Notes under the pieces: generated by a model
What the model saw: the letters and a program-made list of their open reading frames with translations, nothing else
Database searches by the model: none
Told to the model about the DNA's origin: nothing
Assembly (NCBI GenBank): GCA_016790695.1
Contig: JAEUOS010000031.1
Location: 1-64,000, forward strand
Source: Burkholderiales bacterium
Lineage (GTDB): Bacteria; Pseudomonadota; Gammaproteobacteria; Burkholderiales; JAEUOS01
Direction of reading: 5' to 3'
Length of the DNA stretch: 64,000 nt
Translations under genes and position numbers: made by a program
Part shown: positions 10,601 to 21,898 of the stretch, piece by piece
Layout: every line of letters begins with the position of its first letter
Position numbering within the stretch: position 1 is the first letter of the stretch

Positions 10601-11071
10601 ATGAACATCGCCAAGGACACCGCCGTCACGCTGCGCTACACCCTGACCGACGCGCAGGGCAAAGCGCGCGGCAGCGACACCACCGCCTATCTGCATGGCG
10701 GCTACGACAACCTGTTCCCGAAGGTGGAAGCCGCGCTCGAAGGCCGGACGGTCGGATTTTCGGTGACCGTCGACCTCAGTGTCGAGGAGGCGTTCGGTCC
10801 GCGCGACGAGTCGCTCGTGCGCACCATTCCGAAGTCCGAGTTCCCGCCGGGCGTGAAGGTGGGCGGCATGCTGGAAGGCGTCAACGACCGCGGCGAGCCG
10901 ACCCACTTCCATGTCATGAAGATCAAGGGGCCGGTGGTCCACCTCGACGGCAACCACCCGCTCGCCGGCCAGGCGCTGCGCTTTGCCTGCAAGGTGGTGG
11001 GCGTGCGCCAGGCGACGTCCGAGGAAGTCGCGCATCGCCATGTGCATGGCGATCACGGGCACCATCACTAG
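10601..11071 (+). CDS. slyD: SlyD-like FKBP-type peptidyl-prolyl isomerase
   Basis: A 156-residue cytoplasmic FKBP with the SlyD layout: YTLTDAQGKARGSDTTAYLHGGYDNLFPKVEAALEG as the FKBP half, an inserted-flap region VDLSVEEAFGPRDESLVRTIPKSEFP, and a short histidine-rich tail HRHVHGDHGHHH. Family members catalyse Xaa-Pro isomerisation, act as chaperones and bind Ni or other metals through the tail. That would suit maturation of a metalloenzyme, but a link to the molybdoenzyme two genes upstream is only inferred from position. Confidence 0.9.
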   Translation: MNIAKDTAVTLRYTLTDAQGKARGSDTTAYLHGGYDNLFPKVEAALEGRTVGFSVTVDLSVEEAFGPRDESLVRTIPKSEFPPGVKVGGMLEGVNDRGEPTHFHVMKIKGPVVHLDGNHPLAGQALRFACKVVGVRQATSEEVAHRHVHGDHGHHH

Positions 11072-11099
11072 GACGAAGCGACGCCAGGCGGAGACTGTC

Positions 11100-11393
11100 A
11101 TGCTCTATGCGATCCACTGCCTGGACAAGGACGACGGCGCGGCGCTCCGCCAGGCGCACGCGCAGGCACATGCGGCCTACATGCGTGCGCATGCCGCGCA
11201 TGTCGTGATCGGCGGACCGCTCCTCTCCGAGGACGGCGGCCGGCGCGTCGGCGTGATGCTGATCGGGCGATTCGACGACCGCGCGGCGGTCGACGCCTTC
11301 CTTGCCGCGGAGCCGTATGCGCGGGCCGGCCTGTTCAGGCAGGTCGACGTGCGGCCGTTCGACCTGATCATGAACCATGCCGCCGCGTCATGA
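11100..11393 (+). CDS. YciI-like family protein
   Basis: A 97-residue ferredoxin-like alpha/beta barrel protein of the YCII family. It starts MLYAIHCLDKDD and keeps the HAAYMRAH helix, the GGPLLSEDGGRRVGVMLIG strand pair and DAFLAAEPYARAGLF, the usual C-terminal motif. The conserved His and Asp could act as a catalytic pair. Relatives include a chloromuconolactone dehalogenase domain, but most have no known reaction. It follows slyD by 28 bases and precedes the FAD hydroxylase, so a role in the same aromatic pathway is plausible. Confidence 0.85.
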   Translation: MLYAIHCLDKDDGAALRQAHAQAHAAYMRAHAAHVVIGGPLLSEDGGRRVGVMLIGRFDDRAAVDAFLAAEPYARAGLFRQVDVRPFDLIMNHAAAS

Positions 11394-11444
11394 CGACGCC
11401 GCACCGGCGCCGGTGACCGGGAGCGGCTGGCCGGCATCGAAGCC

Positions 11445-13112
11445 ATGGCCGCGCCGTCGGTGACGCGAGTCCCCGTCCTGATCGCCGGCGGCGGCTCGGT
11501 CGGGCTCTCGCTCGCCGGCGAACTCGGCTGGCGCGGCGCGCCCTGCATGCTGGTCGAACCGCGCACCGAGCCCAATCCGCATCCGCGCGCCAACGCCGTC
11601 GCCAACCGGACCATGGAGTACTACCGGCGCTGGGGCATCGATCAGGCGCTGGTCGGCGCCGGGGTGCCTGCCGACTATCCGGCGGCCTACTTCTGGGTGT
11701 CGACCCTCCATGGCCGCGAGATCCACCGCCTGGTGCTGCCCGGGCACGCGGAGCTCGAGCGCATCCGTGCGCAGGCCGCGGTCGACCCGCGCGCCGAACT
11801 GCATTGGTCCCCGTACCTCAAGACCATCGTCGGGCAGCATGAGGTCGATCGCGTGCTGCGCAAGCACCTGGCCACCCGGCCCTCGGTGGAGGCGCGCTAC
11901 GGCTGGCGCCTGGAGGACTTCGACGAGCAGCCCGGGACGGTCGTCGCCACCCTGCGCGAGGAACGGACGGGCCGGTCCGCGCGGGTGGAGGCGGATTGGC
12001 TCGTGGCCTGCGACGGCGGCCGCTCGCTGGTGCGCGAGAAGCTCGGCATCGGCCTGTCGGGCCGCGGCAACCTGGCCCGGTTCGTCTCGATCTTCTTCAA
12101 GGCGCCGGAATTCATGGATTGCCATGCGTTCGGGCCGGCCAACATCTTCTTTCCCCTGCACGTCCGGCACCGCGGGTTCCTGCTCAACTGGGACACGGGC
12201 CGGACCTGGACCTACCACCTGATCCTCGACGAGGGCACCGACTGGACCGCGATCGATCCGGTCGCGGTCATCGAGGCGCTGGTCGCGCGCCCGACACCGA
12301 TCGAGGTGCTCTCGGTCCAGCCCTGGAACGCGCATGCGCTGACGGCCGATCGTTACCGCAGCGAGGGCGGGCGCGTGTTCCTCGCCGGCGATGCCGCGCA
12401 CCTGTTTACCCCGACCGGCGGCCTGGGCATGAACACCGGCGTGTCCGACGCGGTCGACATCGCATGGAAGCTCCATGCCTGCCTGCAGGGCTGGGGCGGC
12501 CCCGGTCTGCTGGCGAGCTACGGCGTCGAGCGGCGTCCGGTCGGCGTGCGCAACACCGCCGAAGCGGCCGACAACTTCGACCGGCTGTATGCGGTAATGC
12601 AAAGCGGCGACGAGCTCGATGCCGACGACGCGGCCGGCGAGCGCCTGCGTCAGGCCCTCAGGGACGACCTGAAGCGCCAGGAGAAGCATCTGAAGTCCTC
12701 CGGCGTGCTGCTCGGCTACCGCTACGAGGATTCGCCGATCTGCGTCGCGGACGGGACGCCGGCCCCGCCCGACGACCCGCAGTTCTACGCGCCGGTGGCG
12801 CGGCCCGGCCACCGCGCGCCGCACGCCTGGATCGCCCGCGGCGAACACGCGGGCAAATCGGTTCTCGACACGTTCGGCCCCTGGTTCACCCTGCTCGACT
12901 TCGACCCGACCGGGGCCGGTGCGGCGGCACTCGTCCGCGCGGCCGGCGAACACGGCATGCCGCTCGCCGTGGTCCGCCTCGACGACCCGGAGATTCGCCG
13001 CCTGTACGGCGACCGCGCGCTCGTCCTCGTGCGTCCCGACATGATGGTGGCGTGGCGCGGCGATCGCATCGGCGATCCGCAGGCCATCATCGACACGGTC
13101 CGGGGCGCGTGA
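11445..13112 (+). CDS. FAD-dependent aromatic hydroxylase (PheA/TfdB/MhpA-like)
   Basis: A 555-residue class A flavoprotein monooxygenase. The dinucleotide motif is VLIAGGGSVGLSLAGEL at the N-terminus. The DG motif lies in WLVACDGGRSLVREKLGI near residue 195, and the second FAD motif is VFLAGDAAHLFTPTGGLGMNTG near residue 315. A C-terminal thioredoxin-like domain ends with ALVLVRPDMMVAWRGD, as in phenol and 2,4-dichlorophenol hydroxylases. Such enzymes add one oxygen to a phenolic ring using NAD(P)H. It is the last gene of the right-going block that begins with the molybdoenzyme. The exact substrate is not readable. Confidence 0.9.
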   Translation: MAAPSVTRVPVLIAGGGSVGLSLAGELGWRGAPCMLVEPRTEPNPHPRANAVANRTMEYYRRWGIDQALVGAGVPADYPAAYFWVSTLHGREIHRLVLPGHAELERIRAQAAVDPRAELHWSPYLKTIVGQHEVDRVLRKHLATRPSVEARYGWRLEDFDEQPGTVVATLREERTGRSARVEADWLVACDGGRSLVREKLGIGLSGRGNLARFVSIFFKAPEFMDCHAFGPANIFFPLHVRHRGFLLNWDTGRTWTYHLILDEGTDWTAIDPVAVIEALVARPTPIEVLSVQPWNAHALTADRYRSEGGRVFLAGDAAHLFTPTGGLGMNTGVSDAVDIAWKLHACLQGWGGPGLLASYGVERRPVGVRNTAEAADNFDRLYAVMQSGDELDADDAAGERLRQALRDDLKRQEKHLKSSGVLLGYRYEDSPICVADGTPAPPDDPQFYAPVARPGHRAPHAWIARGEHAGKSVLDTFGPWFTLLDFDPTGAGAAALVRAAGEHGMPLAVVRLDDPEIRRLYGDRALVLVRPDMMVAWRGDRIGDPQAIIDTVRGA

Positions 13113-13181
13113 GCGCACTGCGCCCGCGACCGGACCGCGCGTTCCCGGGACGGCGCCGCGCGCCCGAAGCCCGCCGGGCCG

Positions 13182-16907
<3,726 letters not shown>

Positions 16908-16923
16908 CGGTTCGGATTCCAGC

Positions 16924-16959
16924 AAAAAGCCCGCTTCAACGGGATGCTGAAGCGGGCTT
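16924..16959 (-). terminator. Intrinsic terminator in the metH leader (attenuator)
   Basis: In the metH mRNA direction a perfect 12-bp stem AAGCCCGCTTCA / TGAAGCGGGCTT with a 9-base loop runs straight into TTTTT. Only 16 bases separate it from the metH start codon, which leaves no room for a promoter, so transcripts that reach metH must pass it. The loop (16940-16947) and the 5' arm (16950-16956) are both complementary to a stretch just after the leader ORF (17004-17014), which gives a possible antiterminator. Confidence 0.8.
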
Positions 16960-16968
16960 CGGAGTCGA

Positions 16969-17004
16969 CCGGCAGGTTCGGAGTGGTGCAGCGAACCGGG
17001 CCGG
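16969..17004 (-). promoter_or_regulatory. Leader hairpin between the short ORF and the terminator
   Basis: CCGG/CCGG (16969-16972 with 17001-17004) encloses GGTTCG/CGAACC (16975-16980 with 16992-16997), giving a two-part stem in the leader RNA. It abuts the candidate antiterminator strand and shares one base with it at 17004, so it could act as a pause or competing structure. Confidence 0.5.
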
Positions 17005-17013
17005 CATCCCGCT

Positions 17014-17037
17014 TTAGCAGTATTTCTTGGAAGCCAT
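17014..17037 (-). CDS. Putative 7-codon leader peptide of metH (MASKKYC)
   Basis: ATG-GCT-TCC-AAG-AAA-TAC-TGC-TAA lies about 50 bases after the likely transcription start and is preceded by GGGGG five bases upstream, a possible weak ribosome site. The last sense codon is cysteine, and the stop codon overlaps the first bases of the candidate antiterminator strand (17004-17014), so a ribosome ending here would cover it. Whether it is translated is unproven. The sensed signal (cysteine, methionine pathway state or ribosome stalling) is inference only. Confidence 0.45.
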   Translation of the reverse strand: MASKKYC

Positions 17038-17092
17038 AACGGCCCCCGCGCCCGCAAGCTGATGCTCAAATCGGCGCGTTGTCTCGCCGGCG

Positions 17093-17121
17093 AGTGTACG
17101 CTATTTTCTGCGCAAAAACAA
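17093..17121 (-). promoter_or_regulatory. Putative metH promoter
   Basis: On the minus strand TTGTTT (17121-17116) and TACACT (17098-17093) are exactly 17 bases apart, with the -35 inside the last codons of the VTT gene. A start near 17086 gives a leader of about 180 bases. The -35 is weak (three of six matches). Confidence 0.4.
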
Positions 17122-17766
17122 CCACTTAAGAATCAGCGGCAGGACCCCGACCAGGGCGAACGATGCCGCCACCGGCGCCGACAGGATGTCGTCGAGGCGC
17201 TCGATGCGGTTGAGCATGGTGCCGGCGTTGACCCACAGGAAGGCGTTGGCGGTCAGTCCCAGCGCGCTGGCCCAGGCAAAGGTGCGCACGCGCATGTCGG
17301 TGAGCCCCATGACCGGATTGACCACGAAGAACGGCACCACGATGATCAGGCGCAGCATGAACACGTAGAAGGCGCCATCGCGCAGCACGCCGCGGTCGAT
17401 CACCCGGAAGGCGCGCGCGAAGCGCGCATGGACCCAGTCGTGGAGCAGGTGGCGCGCGATCAGGAAGGCAAGCACGGCGGCCAGCGTGGCCGACAGCGTG
17501 GCCAGCACGGTGCCGAGCAGGTGCCCGAACATCATGCCGCCGGCCAGGGCGAACAGCCCGGCGCCCGGCAGGCACAGGGCACCCCAGGCGACGAAGGCCG
17601 CGCAATAGGCCAGCACCGCGAGGAGCATGTGGCGCTGGCAGTAGGCGAGCAGGTCGTCACGATGGTCCTTGAGCCACTCGAGGCTCAGCCAGTCCGCGGT
17701 CGCGGCGAACGCCAGGCCGGCGACGAGCGTGAAGGCGGCGAGGGCGGCGAGACTGCGGGCCGGCAT
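17101..17766 (-). CDS. VTT-domain (DedA/TVP38-like) inner-membrane protein
   Basis: A 221-residue multi-pass membrane protein. A first hydrophobic segment ([17 protein letters not shown]) is followed by helices around residues 45-90 ([34 protein letters not shown]), which hold the Gly- and Pro-containing re-entrant loop typical of the SNARE-associated/VTT family, and by further helices at 135-165 and near the C-terminus. Relatives are linked to lipid scrambling or membrane homeostasis. No substrate can be given. It lies 10 bases after the DUF2237 stop and overlaps the metH promoter with its 3' end. Confidence 0.82.
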   Translation of the reverse strand: MPARSLAALAAFTLVAGLAFAATADWLSLEWLKDHRDDLLAYCQRHMLLAVLAYCAAFVAWGALCLPGAGLFALAGGMMFGHLLGTVLATLSATLAAVLAFLIARHLLHDWVHARFARAFRVIDRGVLRDGAFYVFMLRLIIVVPFFVVNPVMGLTDMRVRTFAWASALGLTANAFLWVNAGTMLNRIERLDDILSAPVAASFALVGVLPLILKWLFLRRK

Positions 17767-17776
17767 GCCGGCCCGC

Positions 17777-18145
17777 CTAGGCCGGCTCGAGCGCGTAGCG
17801 CTTGAGCACCTGCAGCCTGACCAGCTCGAGCACGCGCTCGTGCGTCGCCTCCAGGATCACCGGCGGCGCCACGCCGGCCTCGAGCGCCTCCAGCCAGCGC
17901 GTCGCGCACAGGCACCAGCGGTCGCCGGGCTTGAGTCCGGCGAAGCGGACCTCGGGCCGCGGCGTGGTCAGGTCGTTGCCGCGCCGGCGCGAGAACTCGA
18001 GGAACGGCGCGGTCACCTTCGCGCACACCACATGCGTGCCGAGGTCATCGGCACCGGTGCGGCAGCAGCCGTCGCGGAAGAAACCGGTCAGTGGGGCGAA
18101 CGAGCAGGCGCGCAGGGGCTCGCCCAGGACATTCTTGTCGCTCAT
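17777..18145 (-). CDS. DUF2237 family protein
   Basis: A 122-residue cytoplasmic protein matching the DUF2237 pattern: NVLGEPLRACSFAPLTGFFRDGCCRTG at the N-terminus, then GTHVVCAKVTAPFLEFSRRRGNDL, and PGDRWCLCATRWLEAL with further conserved cysteines. The cysteines (about residues 14, 27, 28, 42, 78 and 80) hint at metal binding, but the function is unknown. It lies 62 bases after the alcohol dehydrogenase in the same direction. Confidence 0.85.
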   Translation of the reverse strand: MSDKNVLGEPLRACSFAPLTGFFRDGCCRTGADDLGTHVVCAKVTAPFLEFSRRRGNDLTTPRPEVRFAGLKPGDRWCLCATRWLEALEAGVAPPVILEATHERVLELVRLQVLKRYALEPA

Positions 18146-18207
18146 GCCGATTCCCTCGGTCGAGCCCGGGCGCGGCGCGACCGCGCGGTCGCCCCGGGGC
18201 GGTGGCG

Positions 18208-19314
18208 TCAGGCGTCGAACAGGATGACGCCGCGGGCGTTCCGGCCGGCCTCGAGGTCGGCGAACGCCTGCGGCGCCTCCTCGACGCGGTAGGTGCGGGT
18301 GACCAGCTCGTCGAGCTTGACCTTGCCCGACTTGTACAGGCCGAGGATGCGCGGCGCATCCTCGCGCGGCCGCGCCGAGCCGAAGTAGCTGCCGGTGATG
18401 GTCTTCTCCTCGAAGGTGATGCTGGCGGTGCGGAAGCTCGTCATGTCCTTCGGACGCGCCACGCCGACCACCACCGCGGTGCCGCCCTTGCGCAGCGCCC
18501 CGTACGCGGTGCCGACCAGTTCGCCCGAGCCCACGCATTCGAGCGCGTAGTCGGCGCCGCCGCCGGTCAGCTTCTTCAGGGTCTTGACGATGTTCTCGTC
18601 GCCCTTGGAGTTGACGGTGTGGGTCGCCCCCATGAGCCTGGCGAGTTCGAGCTTGAAGTCGTCGATGTCGACGGCGACGATCATGCCGGCACCCGACACC
18701 GCCGCGCCCTGGATCGCCGACAGGCCGACGCCGCCGCAGCCGAAGACGGCGACGACGCTGCCGGGCTCGACGCGCGCGGTGTTGGTCGCGGCGCAGAAGC
18801 CGGTCATCACCCCGCAGCCGACCAGCGCGGCCTGCTTGAGCGGCGCATCCTGCGGGATGCGGATGATGCTGCGGGTGTTCAGGGTCGCGTACTCGGCCAT
18901 CACGCCGACCCCGGAGAAGATGTTGAGCGGCTTGCCGGCGGCGTCGGCGGTGCGCAGGTCGCCGGTCGGCAGGGTGTACAGCGTGCGGGCGCCGACGTCG
19001 CACAGCGCGGGACGGCCGATGGTGCAGTAGTGGCAGACGCCGCACATGGTGACGAAGGACGAGAGCACGTGGTCGCCGACGGCGAAATCGGTGACGCCGG
19101 GTCCGACCTCGACCACGGTGCCGGCGCCCTCGTGGCCGAGGATCACCGGCGGCGGGAACGGGATCGTGCCGTTGGTGGCCGACAGGTCGCTGTGGCAGAC
19201 GCCGCAGGCGGCGAGCTTGACCATGACCTCGCCGGCGCGCGGCGGCGCAACCTCGATCTCCTCGACGACCACCGGCTTGTTGACTTCGCGGCTGATGACG
19301 GCTTTGGCTTTCAT
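18208..19314 (-). CDS. Zinc-dependent alcohol dehydrogenase (class III-like MDR)
   Basis: A 368-residue medium-chain dehydrogenase. The catalytic zinc site is CGVCHSD (near residue 38) with GHEGAGTVVEVGPGV. The structural zinc loop has four cysteines in MCGVCHYCTIGRPALC. The Rossmann motif is VFGCGGVGLSAIQGAA, and the acidic end of the second strand (VAVDIDD) points to NAD rather than NADP. It starts after a clear GGAGG ribosome site. Overall it resembles formaldehyde or aryl-alcohol dehydrogenases, but the glutathione-binding features of true class III enzymes cannot be confirmed by eye. The neighbouring Rieske gene is 51 bases upstream in the same direction. Confidence 0.9.
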   Translation of the reverse strand: MKAKAVISREVNKPVVVEEIEVAPPRAGEVMVKLAACGVCHSDLSATNGTIPFPPPVILGHEGAGTVVEVGPGVTDFAVGDHVLSSFVTMCGVCHYCTIGRPALCDVGARTLYTLPTGDLRTADAAGKPLNIFSGVGVMAEYATLNTRSIIRIPQDAPLKQAALVGCGVMTGFCAATNTARVEPGSVVAVFGCGGVGLSAIQGAAVSGAGMIVAVDIDDFKLELARLMGATHTVNSKGDENIVKTLKKLTGGGADYALECVGSGELVGTAYGALRKGGTAVVVGVARPKDMTSFRTASITFEEKTITGSYFGSARPREDAPRILGLYKSGKVKLDELVTRTYRVEEAPQAFADLEAGRNARGVILFDA

Positions 19315-19365
19315 GCGGTGATTCCTCCGTGGTTTCCCGCATTGTGCCGCAAGCGCCTGCCGGAT

Positions 19366-20418
19366 TCAGCGCTCCCCTGGCGGCGCCTCACCCGCCAGCC
19401 GGCGCGCGATGATGCGCCGCAGCCGCGCCACCCCCGCGTCGCTGGCGATGCGCACCGGCGCCACGCCCGGCTCGCGCTCCTCGACCCGCTGCACCGCCTC
19501 CAGCAGCGCCTTGTCCTCGTCGAAGGTGGCGCGGTAGAGCGCCTCGAACTCGGCCGTGACCGCCGGGTCGTCGACCGCGATGTTGCGCAGCTGAAACCAG
19601 AAGTAGTGCGTCGATGCCGCCGTCTCCGGCGTGAGGAAGGCGTAGGAGAGCACCCGATAGGGCGCGCGCGCCTGCGCCTCCGGCGTGTGCGCGATGCCGG
19701 TGTCGAAGGCGCCGAAATCCACCCACGACACCGACGGCACCTTCAGGAAATAGAACTGCCAGCGATCGACGTTGCCGCGCGGCGCCGCGAACCGCTGCAC
19801 GATCGGCACCGGCGGCGCGTCGTCCACCCAGCGCCCGACGCGCACCAGGTCGCCGTCCTCGACGGCCTCGATCGCGACCTCGGCCGCCGCGGCATTGCCG
19901 ATGGTGCGGCGATGGACGAACGTGGTGTGTGCCGGGTCGACCAGGTTGTCGAGGATGTTGAGGTACGAGGCCCGGAAGTGATGGTAGCCGCGCGATGTGC
20001 CCCAGGCGGGGTCGCCGTAGGCCGAGATCGCGTGCAGCAGCGCCGGATCGGCGCGCGCGGCCTCGCCCAGCCAGGCGAAGACGAGGCCGTAGCGTTCGAG
20101 CACGGGAAAGGAGCGCACCGACGCCCCGGGCGGGATGCGCGCCTGCCCCGGCACGCGGGCACAGCGGCCGTCCGGTCCGAAGTGCATGCCGTGGTAGGGG
20201 CAGACGATGGCATCGCCGTCGACCTCGCCCATCGAGAGCGGTGCGGAGCGGTGCGGACAGCGGTCGCGCAACACCACCGCGGCGCCCGCGGCGGTGCGGT
20301 ACAGCACCAGGTCGACGCCCAGCGCGGTTCGCGCCAGCGGCCGCGGCCCGAGTTCGGCCGACGCCGCGACCGCATACCACTCGTCGCCGATGAAGACGCC
20401 GGAGGCGGTGCCGGGCAT
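19366..20418 (-). CDS. Rieske non-heme iron ring oxygenase, oxygenase component
   Basis: A 350-residue protein with the Rieske site CPHRSAPLSMG...CPYHGMHF (C-X-H and C-X2-H, residues about 50-72) and the mononuclear iron motif DPAHTTFVHRRTIGN near residue 170. The size and motif spacing fit the phthalate dioxygenase/vanillate O-demethylase (VanA) class, which uses a separate FAD/2Fe-2S reductase. No reductase is adjacent; the nearest is the one at 62.4 kb. It starts two bases after the stop of the upstream binding-protein gene, so the two are surely co-translated. Confidence 0.92.
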   Translation of the reverse strand: MPGTASGVFIGDEWYAVAASAELGPRPLARTALGVDLVLYRTAAGAAVVLRDRCPHRSAPLSMGEVDGDAIVCPYHGMHFGPDGRCARVPGQARIPPGASVRSFPVLERYGLVFAWLGEAARADPALLHAISAYGDPAWGTSRGYHHFRASYLNILDNLVDPAHTTFVHRRTIGNAAAAEVAIEAVEDGDLVRVGRWVDDAPPVPIVQRFAAPRGNVDRWQFYFLKVPSVSWVDFGAFDTGIAHTPEAQARAPYRVLSYAFLTPETAASTHYFWFQLRNIAVDDPAVTAEFEALYRATFDEDKALLEAVQRVEEREPGVAPVRIASDAGVARLRRIIARRLAGEAPPGER

Positions 20419-20420
20419 CG

Positions 20421-21455
20421 CTAGATGCGCCGCTGCCCCGCCGGCGGCAAGAAGCTCGAATTGAAGAACAGATCCGGGCTCGGCTTGGTCTTGGTCTTGA
20501 ATGCCAGGGCCACCGCGTCCACCTGACTCTCGAGCTTGGGCTTGCGCACCGCTCCGAAGCCGTCGGCGCGCGCATTGGGCGTGACGATGTCCTGCAGCGC
20601 CAGCTTCAGGCGCTCGAGCTCGACCTTCTCGCTGATCAGGGGGTCGCGCCGCTTCGCATACTGGATCGCCTGCTCCGGGCTGGAGACAACCTCCTTGAAG
20701 CCGCGATTGAACGCGCGCACGAACGCCGCGACCGCGCGCGGATTCTCCGCGATCAGCCTGGCGCTGGCGAGGATGCTGTTGCCGTAGAGGTTGTTCACGC
20801 CGAGGTCCTCGAACTTGAACCAGCCGATATCCTCGGTCTTGACGCCGCGGGCGTTGAGGTTGAGCAGGCCGGTGGCGAAGAAGGCGGTGAGCCCGTCGGC
20901 TTCACCGCGCGCCATCAGCTGCTCCTTCAGTTGCGGATCCCCGATCGCCCACTTCACCGCGCCGGGCGGCAGGCCGTTGGCCGACTCGATGAGCGGAAAC
21001 GCGCGGTACACGGCGTCGAACACCGAGGCGGCAAGGCGCTTTCCGATCAGGTCCTTGGGGGACTTGATGCCGCTCTTCTTCCAGAAGAACACCGCGCCGG
21101 GCGCGGTCTCGTAGATCTGGTAGATCGCCTGCAGCGCGGGCTGCGCGGGATTGTTGCCGACATACTCCATGAGCGCGCTCATGTCGCCGGCACCCATGTC
21201 GTAGGCACCCGAGGCGATGCGCTGCACGGCGGCGGCCGATCCGGTGCCGATGTCCATGGTCACGTCGAGCCCTTCCTCCTTGAAGTAGCCCTTGTACAGC
21301 GGCAGCAGGAAGAACACCGACGGCCCCTCGATGCGCCAGTCCATGGTGAACTTGATGCGTACCGGTTCCTGCGCCCGAAGGGCGGGGCTCCAGACGGGCA
21401 GGCTGGCGGCCAGCGCGGTGAGTGCGCGGCGCTTGCGGGATGGGGTTGCGGTCAT
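20421..21455 (-). CDS. NMT1/ThiY-type ABC transporter substrate-binding protein
   Basis: A 344-residue exported binding protein: a basic start TPSRKRRALTALAASLPVW and cleavage after LRAQ, then VRIKFTMDWRIEGPSVFFLLPLYKGYFKEEGL, a typical opening of NMT1/SsuA-like receptors. The domain continues with GTGSAAAVQRIASGAYDMG. The start was set by the GGAGA ribosome site just before the ATG at 21455; the frame runs on upstream but without coding character. No ABC permease or ATPase gene is near. Its place between oxygenases suggests that it brings in the aromatic or carboxylic substrate of this operon. Confidence 0.87.
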   Translation of the reverse strand: MTATPSRKRRALTALAASLPVWSPALRAQEPVRIKFTMDWRIEGPSVFFLLPLYKGYFKEEGLDVTMDIGTGSAAAVQRIASGAYDMGAGDMSALMEYVGNNPAQPALQAIYQIYETAPGAVFFWKKSGIKSPKDLIGKRLAASVFDAVYRAFPLIESANGLPPGAVKWAIGDPQLKEQLMARGEADGLTAFFATGLLNLNARGVKTEDIGWFKFEDLGVNNLYGNSILASARLIAENPRAVAAFVRAFNRGFKEVVSSPEQAIQYAKRRDPLISEKVELERLKLALQDIVTPNARADGFGAVRKPKLESQVDAVALAFKTKTKPSPDLFFNSSFLPPAGQRRI

Positions 21456-21492
21456 GGCGGTCTCCTGGTCGGTGGCGCGAGGTTGGGGCTGC

Positions 21493-21897
21493 TCAGGCGG
21501 TGGGTCCGAGGTCGTGGTTGAGCCGAAAGACGTTGCCTTCCGGATCCGCGAGCACCGCCTGGTAGGCATGATAGTAGGTGCGATACTGGGCCTTGACCAG
21601 CGTGGCGCCGAGTTGCCTGGCGCGCTCGACGCAAGCGTCGACGGCGGCGGCGCTGTCGAGCTCGAACGTGGCGTAGGCCGCGGTAGCCGGCCTGTCGGGC
21701 ACGCGGTCGGACATGCCTAGCAAGTCATATGCCGCCCAGGCATTGAACCCCAGCAGCACGCCGCCGGCGTCGAGGCAGCGAAAGATCGGCGAACGCAGCG
21801 CGGCCACCTCGGGATAGCCGAGCAGGCCCGCATAGAAGCCCGCGAGCGCGTCGATGTCGCGCGCCAGCAGGTTGAAGTACGAGAAGCGGGCCGCCAT
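21493..21897 (-). CDS. VOC (glyoxalase/bleomycin resistance) family protein
   Basis: A 134-residue single VOC module pair: RFSYFNLLARDIDALAGFYAGLLGYPEV opens the first beta-alpha-beta unit, and KAQYRTYYHAYQAVLADPEGNVFRLNHDL closes the second with the usual DPEGNVFRL. Family members bind a divalent metal and include ring-cleaving dioxygenases, isomerases and glyoxalases. The start (ATG at 21897) lies one base beyond the stop of the 2OG oxygenase gene, so both belong to one transcript. Confidence 0.85.
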   Translation of the reverse strand: MAARFSYFNLLARDIDALAGFYAGLLGYPEVAALRSPIFRCLDAGGVLLGFNAWAAYDLLGMSDRVPDRPATAAYATFELDSAAAVDACVERARQLGATLVKAQYRTYYHAYQAVLADPEGNVFRLNHDLGPTA

Positions 21898-21898
21898 C

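Noticed and set aside
16908..17086. Cobalamin or SAH riboswitch before metH
   Set aside because: I looked for the B12-box and for the conserved SAH aptamer core and saw neither; the leader is better described as short ORF plus attenuator. An Infernal scan would decide.
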